From NCBI GenBank assembly GCA_951812315.1, contig CATOSA010000070.1:1-49179 (forward strand): a stretch of 49,179 nucleotides of DNA, written 5' to 3'. The DNA is from an uncultured Burkholderiales bacterium. GTDB taxonomy: Bacteria; Pseudomonadota; Gammaproteobacteria; Burkholderiales; Eutrophovitaceae. Made by a program: the position numbers and the translations under genes. Each line of letters opens with the position of its first letter. The first letter of the stretch is position 1. Below are positions 18,215-27,719 of this stretch, one piece after another. Under the pieces are notes generated by a model that was not told the origin of the DNA, ran no database searches, and saw nothing but the letters and a program-made list of their open reading frames with translations.

Positions 18215-18372
18215 TGCCCGCCCCAAAGGCCCACAATTCGTAGCTTCATTTGCCGCATCTCTTCCATTGGTGACGCTCCCTCAGAGGTGGACCCCAACGG
18301 CTGGACACCAAAATATAGCTGATAAGTGAAATCTTATGGATTATTCTTTTACGACACAGAGAGGATCCGAAG

Positions 18373-18664
18373 ATGACACGTAGTAAAGAGAAGAAATCAC
18401 ACGGCGAGCTTCAAGGCCAAAGTAGCACTGGGCGCAGTGCGTGGCGAGCACACACTGGCCGAGCTGGCTGAACAGTTCGACGTTCACCCGAATCAGATCC
18501 AGGACTGGAAGAAACGTCTGGTCGATAGTGCCGAGGACGTGTTCGGTGGCAACGCAGTTGAGGCGCAACACACCGAACGCGAAATCGAGAAGCTGCACGC
18601 CAAGGTCGGGCAACTGACGATGGAGAAAGATTTTCTGTCAAAGTTTCTCGGGCGCGACCGGTGA
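18373..18664 (+). pseudogene. IS3 OrfA (helix-turn-helix subunit), frameshifted
   Basis: OrfA of IS3 elements binds the terminal repeats through an HTH and dimerises by a leucine zipper. The typical start MTRSK-RRNHTASFKAKVAL is present but split. One extra A in the run 18385-18387 throws the first codons out of frame. The remainder reads GAVRGEHTLAELAEQFDVHP, NQIQDWKKRLV (HTH) and EIEKLHAKVGQLTMEKDFL (zipper). It ends in TGA at 18662-18664, overlapping the GTG start of OrfB. Confidence 0.85.
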
Positions 18665-19507
18665 GCGAGCGCCGAGCACAGATTCAAAGCGCTCACGAAC
18701 TGTCCAGGGCACGCCGCTGCGAGTTACTCGGAGTGGCACGCTGCACAGCGTACTATCGCGGCGCACAGGTGTCAGCCGAAGACCTTGAGCTGATGCGCCT
18801 GATCGACGAGATCCACCTTGAGCTGCCGTTCTACGGAAGCCGTCGTATTCGCAACGAACTCGATACACGCGGGCTGCAGGTCAATCGTAAGCGCGTACAG
18901 CGGCTGATGCGTCAGATGCAGATCAGGGCGCTGTAGCCGAAGCGGCGCACCAGCACGCCAGACAAGGGACACAAGATCTATCCTTACTTGCTCAGGGACA
19001 TGACAATCACGCGGGCCAACCAGGTGTGGGCGAGCGATATGTGTTATCTACCGATGGCCAAGGGGTTCATGTAGCTCGTGGCGATTATGCACTGGCATAC
19101 GCGCAAGGTGCTTTCGTGGCGGGCGTCGAACACGATGGACAGCGACTTTTGCGTCGAGGCGCTCGAAGAGGCATTGCCTCGCTACGGTACACCCGAGATA
19201 TTCAACACCGATCAGGGCACGCAGTTCACGGCCGATGCGTTCACCCGCGTTCTCAAGGAGCACGAAGTGACGATCAGCATGGACGGCAAGGCTCGCTGGA
19301 TCGACAACGTGTTCGTCGAACGGTTGTGGCGCAGTGTGAAGTACGAAGACGTGTATCTGCGCGCGTATGAAACGCTGGCGGCATTACGCGCCGGACTGGA
19401 CAAATACTTTCGTTTTTACAATACCCGGCGTCGTCACACTGGGCTTGACCGGCGTACCCCCCGATGCGGTGTACTTCGAACAAACGGCGTTGAAGAGCGC
19501 GGCCTGA
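18661..19507 (+). pseudogene. IS3 OrfB transposase (DDE integrase core), two amber codons and one frameshift
   Basis: Catalytic subunit with the HTH_21 region (YGSRRIRNELDTRGLQVNRKRVQRLM) and the DDE core: first Asp in VWASDMCYLP, second in FNTDQGTQFT, Glu in NVFVERLWRS. TAG codons at 18934-18936 (after RAL) and 19072-19074 (after GFM) stand where relatives have Tyr, and the frame continues intact after each. An extra C in the run 19457-19462 scrambles the end. Without it the protein ends PDAVYFEQTALKSAA. The longest open piece, from 19078, covers only part of the DDE domain, so it is inactive unless the ambers are suppressed. Confidence 0.88.
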
Positions 19508-19658
19508 ACCCCATGGAGATTTCACTTAAGCGGGGGTCCAAGTTTCGGGGTCCACTTCTCTCTTCGCCACAATACCGATTGCCCCAACTAAGTGCGAATA
19601 ACTGCCTAAACTGATCCAGATCTCCTCCCGCAGACAAGAGATTCCAACTTGGTCCGCG

Positions 19659-20129
19659 CTAAAAGTTTACCGAGCGGGCAAGTATCTCCCCTGTCTTACC
19701 GTCCACAAGTTTTTGCTCCTCTCGACCCAATGCATGGGCAAAATTAGAATTCTGTGACGCTTCTACATAGATTCTCTGGGTTAACCACACCCGATTCGGA
19801 AACTCTGTCGAGTATTGAGGAGCGAGCGATTTAACCTGCATGTCGAACGCTTCTGGGTTTTCAAGTTTCCATTGATCCAGTGTTTTGTACACGGTGAACC
19901 CACTTTCCGTATCGCAGTAGTGTCGGTGCAACGATAGCGTCGGGACGGTGTCCCAAAACGCCGGAACAAAAATTACGGCAAATCCCAGTGCTGCGCCAGA
20001 CCAGCGTTTAGCTCGGCTATCGGTCCACTTCGCCGCAATCTTGTAGCCCGCGATGGGGAAAGCGATAAGCGACGCGACATAAATCGCGATGATCGCGACA
20101 ACTACCAATCCGAACATGAATTTCCCCAA
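19659..20129 (-). CDS. Small membrane-anchored hypothetical protein
   Basis: 156 residues. The first 60 hold two hydrophobic segments (about 5-27 and 43-59, the latter GAALGFAVIFVPAF). The rest is a soluble region with LHRHYCDTESGFTVYKTLDQW and ends in EQKLVDGKTGEILARSV. I do not recognise the family; small proteins of this kind often occur as single accessory genes. It lies just outside the right end of the IS element and shares no operon partner, since the REP transposase start is more than 800 bp away on the same strand. Confidence 0.6.
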   Translation of the reverse strand: MGKFMFGLVVVAIIAIYVASLIAFPIAGYKIAAKWTDSRAKRWSGAALGFAVIFVPAFWDTVPTLSLHRHYCDTESGFTVYKTLDQWKLENPEAFDMQVKSLAPQYSTEFPNRVWLTQRIYVEASQNSNFAHALGREEQKLVDGKTGEILARSVNF

Positions 20130-20159
20130 TTAAAGCGTGCCATTTCGGGTCGGACCTCG

Positions 20160-20960
20160 CTAAGCATTTGATGCTCCTGCATTGAGGTCCCAAATACGGG
20201 TGTTTTCAGTCCTTAGCGGTGCCATTTCATGGCCGAAATGACCCATATAAGCATTGTGTGGTTCGCGTAGTGCGTAACTGTCTTCTGCCTGCACGACTTC
20301 GCGGTGTGTGGCACTGAGTCCAAGTCGTGTCTTCACGTCTTGGGCGAAGCGTTCACTTCCTACCGCAATGGATTCTGTCCAGTGCGCCCGGCGCATTGTT
20401 CTATCCCCAAGCGCGTCTTGTATCCAGTTGCGGTGCGTGTTTTGTAGTGCTTGCGTGTTACTGACTGCACATAGCGTGGCTAACGTACTCTGGTCAATCA
20501 GTCGGTAGCGTTTGGGCGGTTGTTGTATTTCGTTGTAGCCGCTATGCCCCCAGTTTTCAGGATGGTTGACTACGCCAGCACGGACCATGTTCAGATCGAT
20601 ATACGCCATACAGCTGTGCAGGTGCGAATCAGTCTGAATGGCGGTGGCGTGGTAGCGGTCTTCCCAGAACGCCCTTTGCCGTGCTTTTCGCTGGTTGTAT
20701 TGTTGTGCCGTTCGACCTGCGGCCAGTTGCATGCTGCGCGCAATGACATCATTACCCCGATCCAGAATCAGTAGATGCACGTGGTTGGAGGTGATCATGT
20801 AGTTGAGCAGGCACAGACCGTACCGTTTACGTGCCTGATACAGCCAGTGCAGATAGTTGTTTCGGTCGCGGACGAACTTGAGCAGAAATTCACGGCGATG
20901 ACAGCGGTGGGTGATATGCCAGACAAGTCCAGGCAGAGCGTGGCGATTGGCGCGGGGCAT
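20160..20960 (-). CDS. REP-associated tyrosine transposase (Y1 HUH family)
   Basis: Single-strand transposase relative (TnpA-REP, RayT) that nicks DNA at REP palindromes. The metal-binding HUH motif is SNHVHLLI. The candidate nucleophile Tyr is in AAGRTAQQYNQRKARQRAFWEDRYH, and CMAYIDLNMVRAGVV is a hallmark of this group. The start is placed at the ATG at 20960 (MPRANRHALPG), because family members begin MPR/MARxxR and the upstream extension is not conserved. Length is about 266 residues. I did not find clear REP palindromes flanking it, so its substrate may lie elsewhere in the genome. Confidence 0.88.
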   Translation of the reverse strand: MPRANRHALPGLVWHITHRCHRREFLLKFVRDRNNYLHWLYQARKRYGLCLLNYMITSNHVHLLILDRGNDVIARSMQLAAGRTAQQYNQRKARQRAFWEDRYHATAIQTDSHLHSCMAYIDLNMVRAGVVNHPENWGHSGYNEIQQPPKRYRLIDQSTLATLCAVSNTQALQNTHRNWIQDALGDRTMRRAHWTESIAVGSERFAQDVKTRLGLSATHREVVQAEDSYALREPHNAYMGHFGHEMAPLRTENTRIWDLNAGASNA

Positions 20961-21204
20961 GGCAGATAGTTTCTCAGACGGTCCTGTTCGGTACCAAAAT
21001 CGGGCTTCTAAGCTCTTTAGAAGCACTGATTTCATTCGAATACAAAGTCATATCAATTGGTTGCGTTGGTCCGATCCCGTTCATCGTTCCGCATCGGACG
21101 GAGCGTTCATGATGCCGCCAAAGACGACATTTGGCAGATAGGGGTTTTTGTCGGCGACGGGAGCCGCGATCAGGGAGGTAGCAGAATACGGCGGCGCGAA
21201 CTGC

Positions 21205-21978
21205 TCAGTTGCCTAGCAAGATCCACATACCAACAAACGCCAGCATGACCGCAATGGCGTTTCGGACATAGCCATGGTTTGCCTTGACGCCGAGCCGGGA
21301 GCCAAGGATGATGCCCGGTATCGATCCAATGAGCAGTGGCCCGAGTAATGGAAAGTCCACGTTGCCCAGACCAAGATGACCCATGCCTGCGATTAGTGTC
21401 AGTGGAACTGCGTGGGCGATGTCTGTGCCGACGAGTTTTGGCGGCGCGAGGCGGAAGGGGTAGAGGTATAACAGCATCACGACCCCGAGCGCGCCGGCAC
21501 CTACCGAAGTCAGTGTGACCAGGAATCCCAGTAGCGCACCGGCGGCAACCGTCAGCATTGGTTGTACGCCTTTGAACGACTCCGGTGTCGTGGTGCGTAG
21601 TCGCTTCCCGAGTAGATTGAGCCGGACCTGAAATATCAATGCCAGGCTGGTGACAAAAAGCGCGACGCCGAGCCCCGGCAAAATGATTGATCCCAATCCA
21701 CGGTTGTCAGGAAAGTAGTGCAATAGCAACAAGGTCAGGGCTGACGCCGGCAGGCTCCCGGTGCACAGTCTGCTTAGCACACCCCAGTCGATGGAACCGC
21801 GCCTGCCGTGCACATATACGCCGACACCCTTGGTGATCGACGCAAACAGCAGGTCTGTTCCAACGGCCGTCTGTGGCGCTACGCCCAGACCGAGCACGAG
21901 CAGAGGGGTCATCAGTGCACCTGCGCCAACGCCAGTGAGGCCGACCAGAAATCCTGCGAGCGCGTTCAGCAGATCCAT
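21205..21978 (-). CDS. TauE/SafE-family permease (sulfite/sulfonate exporter-like)
   Basis: Inner-membrane permease of about 257 residues with repeated hydrophobic helices. The two family half-motifs are GLTGVGAGALMTPLLVLGLGVAPQTAVGTDL and, in the second half, LVTLTSVGAGALGVVML...LVGTDIAHAVPLT. The start is the ATG at 21978 (MDLLNALAGFLVG), the family's usual N-terminus; the longer frame upstream is not conserved. It follows the sulfate-activation genes on the same strand about 120 bp downstream, which suggests export of sulfite or another sulfur oxyanion. Substrate is inferred from context only. Confidence 0.88.
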   Translation of the reverse strand: MDLLNALAGFLVGLTGVGAGALMTPLLVLGLGVAPQTAVGTDLLFASITKGVGVYVHGRRGSIDWGVLSRLCTGSLPASALTLLLLHYFPDNRGLGSIILPGLGVALFVTSLALIFQVRLNLLGKRLRTTTPESFKGVQPMLTVAAGALLGFLVTLTSVGAGALGVVMLLYLYPFRLAPPKLVGTDIAHAVPLTLIAGMGHLGLGNVDFPLLGPLLIGSIPGIILGSRLGVKANHGYVRNAIAVMLAFVGMWILLGN

Positions 21979-22096
21979 TAACGCGAGGCAAGGACACGCG
22001 TCGACCAGCCGGCGCGTTGCGCCTCCCGGCGACAAGGAATCGGCCTTTCCGGATACGCGGAAGATTGAAAACGGGCGGTGATTGCGACCGGTGCGT

Positions 22097-23350
22097 TCAT
22101 CGAGGTTCTAGGATGCCTGTTGCGCCGAGGTGGGCAACGATGCGGTCGGCGGCTTGCTCTGGCGTATCGGTCGTGGTGTCGATGCGAAATTCGGGGTTTT
22201 CCGGCTGTTCGTAGGGAGAATCGATACCGGTGAAGTTTATGAGTTCGCCGTGGCGCGCCTTTTTGTACAGACCCTTCGGGTCTCTTTCTTCCGCAACTTC
22301 GAGGGGTGTATCGACAAAAACTTCATGGAACCCGCCTTTATCCAGAAGATCGCGCGCCATCTGCCGTTCGGCCCGGAACGGTGAAATGAACGACGCCAGC
22401 ACGATCAGGCCAGCATCGACCATCAGTGCGGCGACCTCAACAACGCGGCGGATGTTTTCGACGCGGTCGGCTTCGGTGAATCCGAGGTCCTTGTTGAACC
22501 CATGGCGCACGTTGTCGCCGTCGAGCAGATAGGTGTGGCGTCCCAGCGCGTGCAGCTTGCTCTGCACCAGATTTGCAATCGTAGACTTTCCGGCGCTGGA
22601 CAAACCGGTGAACCACACCACGCACGGCTGTTGTCCGTTGAGTGATGCGTGGGCTTGCTTATTGACTTCGATTGCCTGCCAGTGGATGTTCTGCGAACGC
22701 CGCAGCGCGAAGTGCAGAAGCCCGGCGCCGACGGTGTCATTAGTCAGGCGATCGATCAGAATGAAGCTGCCGGTGTCGCGATTTTGCTCATAGGGATCGA
22801 ACGCGATCGCCCGGTCCAGGTGCAGATTGCACACGCCGATGTCATTCAACTCAAGTGTCGTTGCGGCCAGGTGTTCGAGCGTGTTGACGTTCACTTTGTA
22901 CTTCGGCTTGGTAATCGTCGCGCCGATGTTCCTGGCTCCGGTCTTCAGCAGGTAGGGACGCCCCGGCAGCATCGGCTCGGTGTTCATCCATATGACATCG
23001 GCTTCGAACTGATCGGCAACCGCAGGTGGCGAATCAGCGGCGGCAATAATGTCGCCACGGCTGATATCGATTTCGTCGGCAAGCGTGACGGTGACAGACT
23101 GTCCTGCTACCGCAACATCGAGGTCGCCATCCTTGGTGACGATGCGTTTGACGACGCTTTCCTTGCCCGATGGGAGAATTCGTACCCGATCGCCGGGACG
23201 CAATGCACCGCCCACAATGCGCCCGGAAAAACCGCGAAAATCCAGATCGGGCCGATTGACCCACTGCACGAGCATGCGCATAGGGCCACGCTGCAAGTCT
23301 TCTTCAACATTCACAGTTTCGAGGTAGTCCATCAGCGTCGCGTCGCGATA
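22097..23350 (-). pseudogene. cysC: CysN C-terminal domains fused to CysC (APS kinase), separated from its start by an in-frame TAG
   Basis: Second part of a bifunctional CysN-CysC (NodQ-type) enzyme. It starts with the elongation-factor-like barrels of CysN ([40 protein letters not shown]). It then carries the APS kinase domain, which phosphorylates adenylyl sulfate to PAPS: P-loop [33 protein letters not shown] and the C-terminal [13 protein letters not shown]. The frame is identical to that of the upstream part at 23354-24004. They are interrupted only by a TAG at 23351-23353, where relatives have Trp in NTPWYRD. A single G-to-A change would explain it. Confidence 0.88.
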
Positions 23351-24004
23351 CTAGGGCGTGTTCGTGCTTTGCGCCGTGATGTTGTCGCCTTTCAGAGCTG
23401 ACAACGGAATGCAGGTGACGTCTTGTAGCCCAATGCGCTGCGCAAAGGCGCGATACTCTTCCTCGATATCATTGAACACTTGTTCCGAGTAATCGACCAG
23501 GTCCAGCTTGTTGATCGCGAGCGCCACTTTGCGGATGCCGATCAGCGACACCAGATAGCTGTGTCGTCTCGTTTGCGCCAGCACACCTTTGCGTGCATCG
23601 ATCAGGATTACGGCAACATCGGCAGTCGACGCTCTGGTCACCATGTTGCGCGTGTACTGTTTATGGCCCGGTGTGTCCGCGACGATGAATTTCCGTTTGT
23701 CGGTCGAGAAGAAGCGGTAAGCGACATCAATGGTGATGCCTTGCTCGCGCTCGGCGGTCAAGCCATCCAGGAGTAGGGCAAAGTCCAGTTCACCGTCTTG
23801 CGTGCCAACTTTTTTCGAGTCCGCTGCAAGCGCCGCGAGCTGATCTTCAAAGACCATTCTGGATTCGTACAGCAGGCGTCCAATGAGCGTGCTTTTCCCA
23901 TCGTCAACGCTGCCGCAGGTGATGAAGCGCAGCAGAGTCTTGTTTTGATGGGTGGTCAGGTATTGCTCGATATCGTCGGCGATGAGGTCCGAGACGTGGG
24001 CCAT
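23351..24004 (-). pseudogene. cysN: Sulfate adenylyltransferase GTPase domain (CysN part), ended early by TAG
   Basis: GTPase that drives adenylyl-sulfate formation together with CysD. The ATG at 24004 overlaps the cysD stop (TGATG), showing translational coupling. The translated G domain has G1 [14 protein letters not shown], the switch region [16 protein letters not shown]3 [12 protein letters not shown] and G4 NKLDLVD, and ends [16 protein letters not shown] before TAG. Relatives continue directly with [12 protein letters not shown], which is exactly what follows the TAG in frame. With the stop read as Trp the full CysN-CysC protein is about 634 residues, a normal length. Confidence 0.88.
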
Positions 24005-24789
24005 CAGAAATAGCCTTCCTGCTTTTTCTTTTCCATCGAGCCGGAAGCGTCGTGGTCGATGACGCGGCCTTCGCGCTCGGAGGTTTTGGCGAGCAGCATT
24101 TCCTGAATAATATCGGTCAGCGTTGCAGCTTCGCTTTCGATAGCGCCGGTTAACGGATAACAACCGAGCGTACGGAACCGGACGCTCTTGATCTCGGGCA
24201 TCTCGCCAAGTTCCAGCGGCATGCGGTCATCGTCGACCATGATCAAGGTGCCGTCACGAAATACTACTGGGCGAGGCTTGGAGTAGTAGAGCGGAACGAT
24301 CGATATGCCCTCAAGATAGATGTACTGCCACACATCGAGTTCGGTCCAGTTTGACAGCGGAAATACCCGCATGCTTTCGCCCTTGTTCTTGCGCGCGTTG
24401 TAGAGTCGCCAGAGCTCAGGACGCTGCAACTTCGGATCCCAGCGGTGCTGGGCCGAGCGGAACGAGAAGATGCGCTCTTTCGCACGCGACTTTTCTTCGT
24501 CGCGACGTGCGCCGCCAAACGCGGCGTCAAAACCGAACTTGTCCAGCGCATGGGTCAGGCCTTGCGTCTTCCAGATATCGGTATGTACTGCAGAACCGTG
24601 CGTGAACGGGTTGATGTTCTTCGCCTGCGCATCGGGATTGACATGGACGATCAAGTCGAGGCCGAGTTTCGTCGCGATGGTGCCCCGAAATTCGTACATT
24701 TCGCGGAACTTCCATGTGGTGTCGACATGCAGCAATGGAAACGGCGGTTTGGACGGATAAAACGCTTTCATCGCCAGGTGAAGCATCAC
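24004..24789 (-). pseudogene. cysD: Sulfate adenylyltransferase subunit 2, 5' end deleted
   Basis: CysD makes adenylyl sulfate (APS) from ATP and sulfate. The frame begins abruptly at [31 protein letters not shown]. Normal CysD has about 40 residues before this, including the SIGKDSS PP-loop that binds ATP. Later family segments are intact: [43 protein letters not shown] and [11 protein letters not shown]. Directly upstream the DNA is a truncated patatin gene in another frame, so the first part has been deleted at 24788-24793. Without the PP-loop the protein should be inactive. The ORF start at 24789 is only the first start-like codon. Confidence 0.9.
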
Positions 24790-24790
24790 C

Positions 24791-25714
24791 CTGGGCCCGG
24801 ATCACGATCGCGAGCGACGTGATCAAGATGGGTTTGAGCCTGGGTTCCACCGCTGACCAATTGGGCGCGAGAATTCCATTACGGATTACGTATACCGTCA
24901 GGTCACTGGCGATGCCAAGCCGCTCGACAGCAGTGCGAAGATTCACTGCCGCGGGATAGAGAAACACCTGGCTACTTGTGCCCCCGTCAACGTGTAACTC
25001 GTCATACACTTGATTACCCGCGTTGACCTGTATTCGAACCGGCGGAAAGACCCCCGGGATGGAAGCGGAGGCGAGCATGATGTCGCGTATCAACTGGCGC
25101 GACGCGGCCGTACCGTGTTGTGCAATCTCGCCGATGTTCCAGATGACAGGCCGTTGCGTATCGAGATTGGTGGTGCCGATCAACAATCGCCGCCCCCGAT
25201 TGTGCTCCTGTGCAATGCGTTCGACCATTGTTGCGTCGACCACTTCTGTCATGAGTCCGCGCCGCACGATCAGATCGGAAGTGGACAGGCTTGTGTAGAG
25301 TCGCTCCAGTTCGTCGTCATAGTCAGAACCGAGGAACGCAAACGGTGCAGTCAGCGCGCCGGTACTGATACCTGTTACGACCCAGAACTGCGGTCGCGTC
25401 CCGGATTCGCTCCAGCCCTTGAGTAATCCGGCGCCGAACGCCCCATCAGCTCCACCACCCGAAACGGTGAGCACCGAAACGTTCTGCCCGTCAAGTATGC
25501 GCATGGCCCCTGGAGCCAATAGCTGTTCCTGCATCAGTGCAACCCTGCTTCTCCAATTGGTCGGTCGCTCATCGCCAAACATGCGTGCTAACGGAATGCC
25601 CTGGATTGCCGCTTCTTCGATCAGCCTCTCTGGCACAGGGTTGCGCGGCGCTACCGAAGCACACGCTTGAAGTAACACTACCGGTACAACAATTAGGAAG
25701 GCTCTTATTCGCAT
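24791..25714 (-). pseudogene. Patatin-like phospholipase lipoprotein, 3' end deleted
   Basis: Patatin-like acyl hydrolase anchored as a lipoprotein. The signal MRIRAFLIVVPVVLLQAC has a lipobox LQAC with Cys18. The oxyanion loop is GGGADGAFGAG, the nucleophile elbow is GISTG, and the catalytic Asp is in HVDGG. The frame keeps patatin character up to [12 protein letters not shown]. It then passes into cysD DNA out of frame and stops at 24527. Some 50-70 C-terminal residues seem lost. The start ATG at 25714 gives the lipoprotein signal; the earlier in-frame start at 25777 would bury it. Substrate unknown. Confidence 0.85.
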
Positions 25715-25866
25715 CGCCACAATTGTTCCGTGATCGAAAAAAACAGGGGAAGGGCGATGGCCTCTTTCCCCGCTCAAGGGCCAACTCTATCAGTAGTTGG
25801 ATTTGTTCGGCGGCCGCGCTGGTTTTCTGGCATGAGGGTCTGGTTGTATCCGCGCCCTCAAGGTGA

Positions 25867-26523
25867 TTAGTGACGCCTCGTCAGGCCGTTTTGTTCCAGG
25901 CGCCATTTCAGCATATCGAAGCGGTCCTGACCGAAGAACGGTTCATCCTCGAACACCATCAGCGGGGTGCCCCAGTGGCCGACCGCTTTTTGCGCGTCCT
26001 GGTTGGTGGCGATGATCGCTTCGTAATGTTCCGGGTCGACTGTGATCGCGGCGTCCAGTTCGTCGAAATCGAGGCCGGCTCGGGCGACCGCGTTTTTCAA
26101 GTGATCGCCTTCATTCCAGCCGTCGACCGTACCATCGAAGATCAGTGCACTGACCTCTCGCACCAGTGGAAAGCTGCGACCCCGCTCACTTGCGGCGGCC
26201 GCCAGGCGCGTCAGACCCTGGATGTAGGGCTGATCTGCGGCGATAGCGCCGGTTGCAAGGTCTTGCACGATTGGATCAGGGCGCGGCATGCCGAACGGAA
26301 TGTCGAGAAATTTGGCGCTGCGCTGTGTATCCATCACGAAGTAGGGCAGCCACAGCGGGCTGAGGCTTTTGAACCAGTCGGGATCGCGCGCCGCGATCGC
26401 GTAGACCGGCCGGGCAGTGATCTCGACGTCATAAGTCTCGGTTAGCTGGGCGAGGCGGGTTGTCACCAGATAGGAATACGGTGATCGCATCGAGATGTAG
26501 AAATCAATTGCCAAAGTGGTCAT
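25867..26523 (-). CDS. 2-hydroxychromene-2-carboxylate isomerase / DsbA-fold protein
   Basis: 218-residue thioredoxin-fold protein of the kappa-GST/HCCA isomerase family. In this family glutathione is held by Ser in the first helix, here SMRSPYSYL at residues 11-19. No CXXC is present, so it is not a disulfide oxidase. The C-terminal WGTPLMVFEDEPFFGQDRFDML is the conserved cis-Pro strand and end of the family. Known members isomerise ring-cleavage products of naphthalene-type aromatics, and many homologues have unknown substrates. No aromatic-degradation genes adjoin it, so the substrate stays open. Confidence 0.85.
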   Translation of the reverse strand: MTTLAIDFYISMRSPYSYLVTTRLAQLTETYDVEITARPVYAIAARDPDWFKSLSPLWLPYFVMDTQRSAKFLDIPFGMPRPDPIVQDLATGAIAADQPYIQGLTRLAAAASERGRSFPLVREVSALIFDGTVDGWNEGDHLKNAVARAGLDFDELDAAITVDPEHYEAIIATNQDAQKAVGHWGTPLMVFEDEPFFGQDRFDMLKWRLEQNGLTRRH

Positions 26524-26697
26524 CTATTGGACACCTTCACAGTTTTCTGCGAGCGTACTGACACTGTAGGGACGTAGCGCGCAAACTGGCCTCGCGCAGC
26601 TCAATCTTACGCGCTCACGACAAGGTTGCTACTTGTCCAAGGCATGTGATGCCGATTTCCGCTGATGAAACCGGGGCCGCCTGCGGCCGTACCAGTG

Positions 26698-27096
26698 TCA
26701 TTCGCCCGGCAACTCGGCGGTGACTTCGATCTCGATGACGAAATCGGGGCGCATGAAGCGCGATACTTCGATCCACGTCGCGGCCAGCGGCCCCACGCCC
26801 GCGTAGAACGTTTTGCGGATCGGCAAGGCGTCGCGCAGCGCTTCGATGTCGTTGACGAAAATCATCTCCTTGACGACGTTTTCGAAGCTCGCGCCGTGCG
26901 CGTCGAGCGCCATTGCGATGATGCGGTAAATATGTTCCAGTTGGCCACGCATGTCGCCCGGGGCGACAACTTCGTTGTCGAGCCCGACCGCACAGGTGCC
27001 TGACACATAGAGTGTGTTGCCGGAGCGAACCGCCTGGGCGAATCCAAGCTCCTTCTCCGCCTCGCGTAGATGAAATACCTGGTCCGCTCGCGCCAT
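26698..27096 (-). CDS. RidA/YjgF-family protein
   Basis: 132-residue protein of the RidA superfamily, which hydrolyses reactive imines or works in catabolic deamination. Characteristic segments are FAQAVRSGNTLYVSGTCAVG, VAPGDMRGQLEHIYRIIAMALDAHGASFENVVKEMIFV and a PLAATWIEVSRFMRPDFVIEIEVTA end. In canonical RidA the catalytic Arg is in the phrase RxxVxVxxLP; here the equivalent is EVSRFMRP, so the activity may differ. The start at 27096 follows AGGAGA by six bases; a longer frame to 27198 is not conserved. Confidence 0.85.
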   Translation of the reverse strand: MARADQVFHLREAEKELGFAQAVRSGNTLYVSGTCAVGLDNEVVAPGDMRGQLEHIYRIIAMALDAHGASFENVVKEMIFVNDIEALRDALPIRKTFYAGVGPLAATWIEVSRFMRPDFVIEIEVTAELPGE

Positions 27097-27446
27097 TGTT
27101 TGTCTCCTGTCTATTCGAATCTGGTGTGGGTCACGATACCCTCCTGTGGGACGTCTCCAGACAGGAACAGGGCGATCGCGTCGAGATGTTGAAATCAATG
27201 GCCAACACAGTTACGTCATGGAGACCTTCATCAGGTGGATTCATTTTCCCAGTGTGTACCAGGAACGTGTTGGATTAAATTGTGCCATGCTCAGTAGCCA
27301 AGGCACTTGTCGGGTCGATTATTAATCCAGTGCACCATCGAGGCAATCCCGGTATCGCCATTGCGATCCGGCCATCGGCCTATTGACCGCGCAGAGCACA
27401 CTGCATACGATGCACCGGTGATGCAGTTACCAGGCGTGAGAGTGTA
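27097..27446. other. Intergenic region before the pYEATS cassette
   Basis: 350 bases between divergent genes with no convincing frame. It should hold promoters both ways, but no clear -35/-10 pair stands out to me. Confidence 0.4.
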
Positions 27447-27719
27447 ATGGCCAGTAATGACCTCAGCGACCGGGTCGCAGCGGTGAAGGAAGTAACCGCG
27501 CTCTTCAAGGTTGAACGGGTCGTCTATATTTGCATCATCGTCGTTTGCTTGCTCATTTTGCTGGGCAGCGTGGCCGTCGGCCTGATCCGAGGGGAGATGG
27601 GGTATGCCGAGGTAACGTCGATATTTGGCTCTGGTGGTACCGTTGCATTACTTTGCGGCCGATTGATTCATATGTGGAATCGCACAATGAGTTTGCTTGG
27701 GGCACCAGCGGAAAATTGA
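27447..27719 (+). CDS. Small two-helix membrane protein, first gene of pYEATS cassette
   Basis: 90 residues. A short N-terminal helix (ASNDLSDRVAAVKEVTALFKVER) is followed by two hydrophobic segments: about 26-48 (VVYICIIVVCLLILLGSVAVGLI) and about 56-75 (VTSIFGSGGTVALLCGRLIHMW). The Gly-rich SIFGSGG...GRLIHMWNR stretch looks functional, but I cannot name the family. Its TGA overlaps the TTG start of the next gene by three bases, so the three genes are translated as a unit. An adaptor or pore partner of the two pYEATS proteins is an inference from context. Confidence 0.6.
   Translation: MASNDLSDRVAAVKEVTALFKVERVVYICIIVVCLLILLGSVAVGLIRGEMGYAEVTSIFGSGGTVALLCGRLIHMWNRTMSLLGAPAEN

Larger units (their letters stand above)
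18287..19555 (+). mobile_element. IS3-family insertion sequence, inactivated
   Basis: About 1.27 kb element with OrfA and OrfB. The ends are imperfect inverted repeats. The left end reads GTGGACCCC then TGGACACC and AAGTGAAATCT. The right end, reversed, reads GTGGACCCC then TGGACCCC and AAGTGAAATCT. Ends of the TGG...CCA type fit IS3. I see no target-site duplication flanking 18287 and 19555. The transposase carries two in-frame TAG codons and OrfA/OrfB carry three further 1-nt shifts or equivalent lesions in total, so it cannot move by itself. It sits immediately upstream of the RTX lipase gene. Confidence 0.85.

Noticed and set aside
20100..21200. REP palindromes around the HUH transposase gene
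   Set aside because: I looked for paired inverted repeats with a GTAG-like head on both sides and found no convincing pair.
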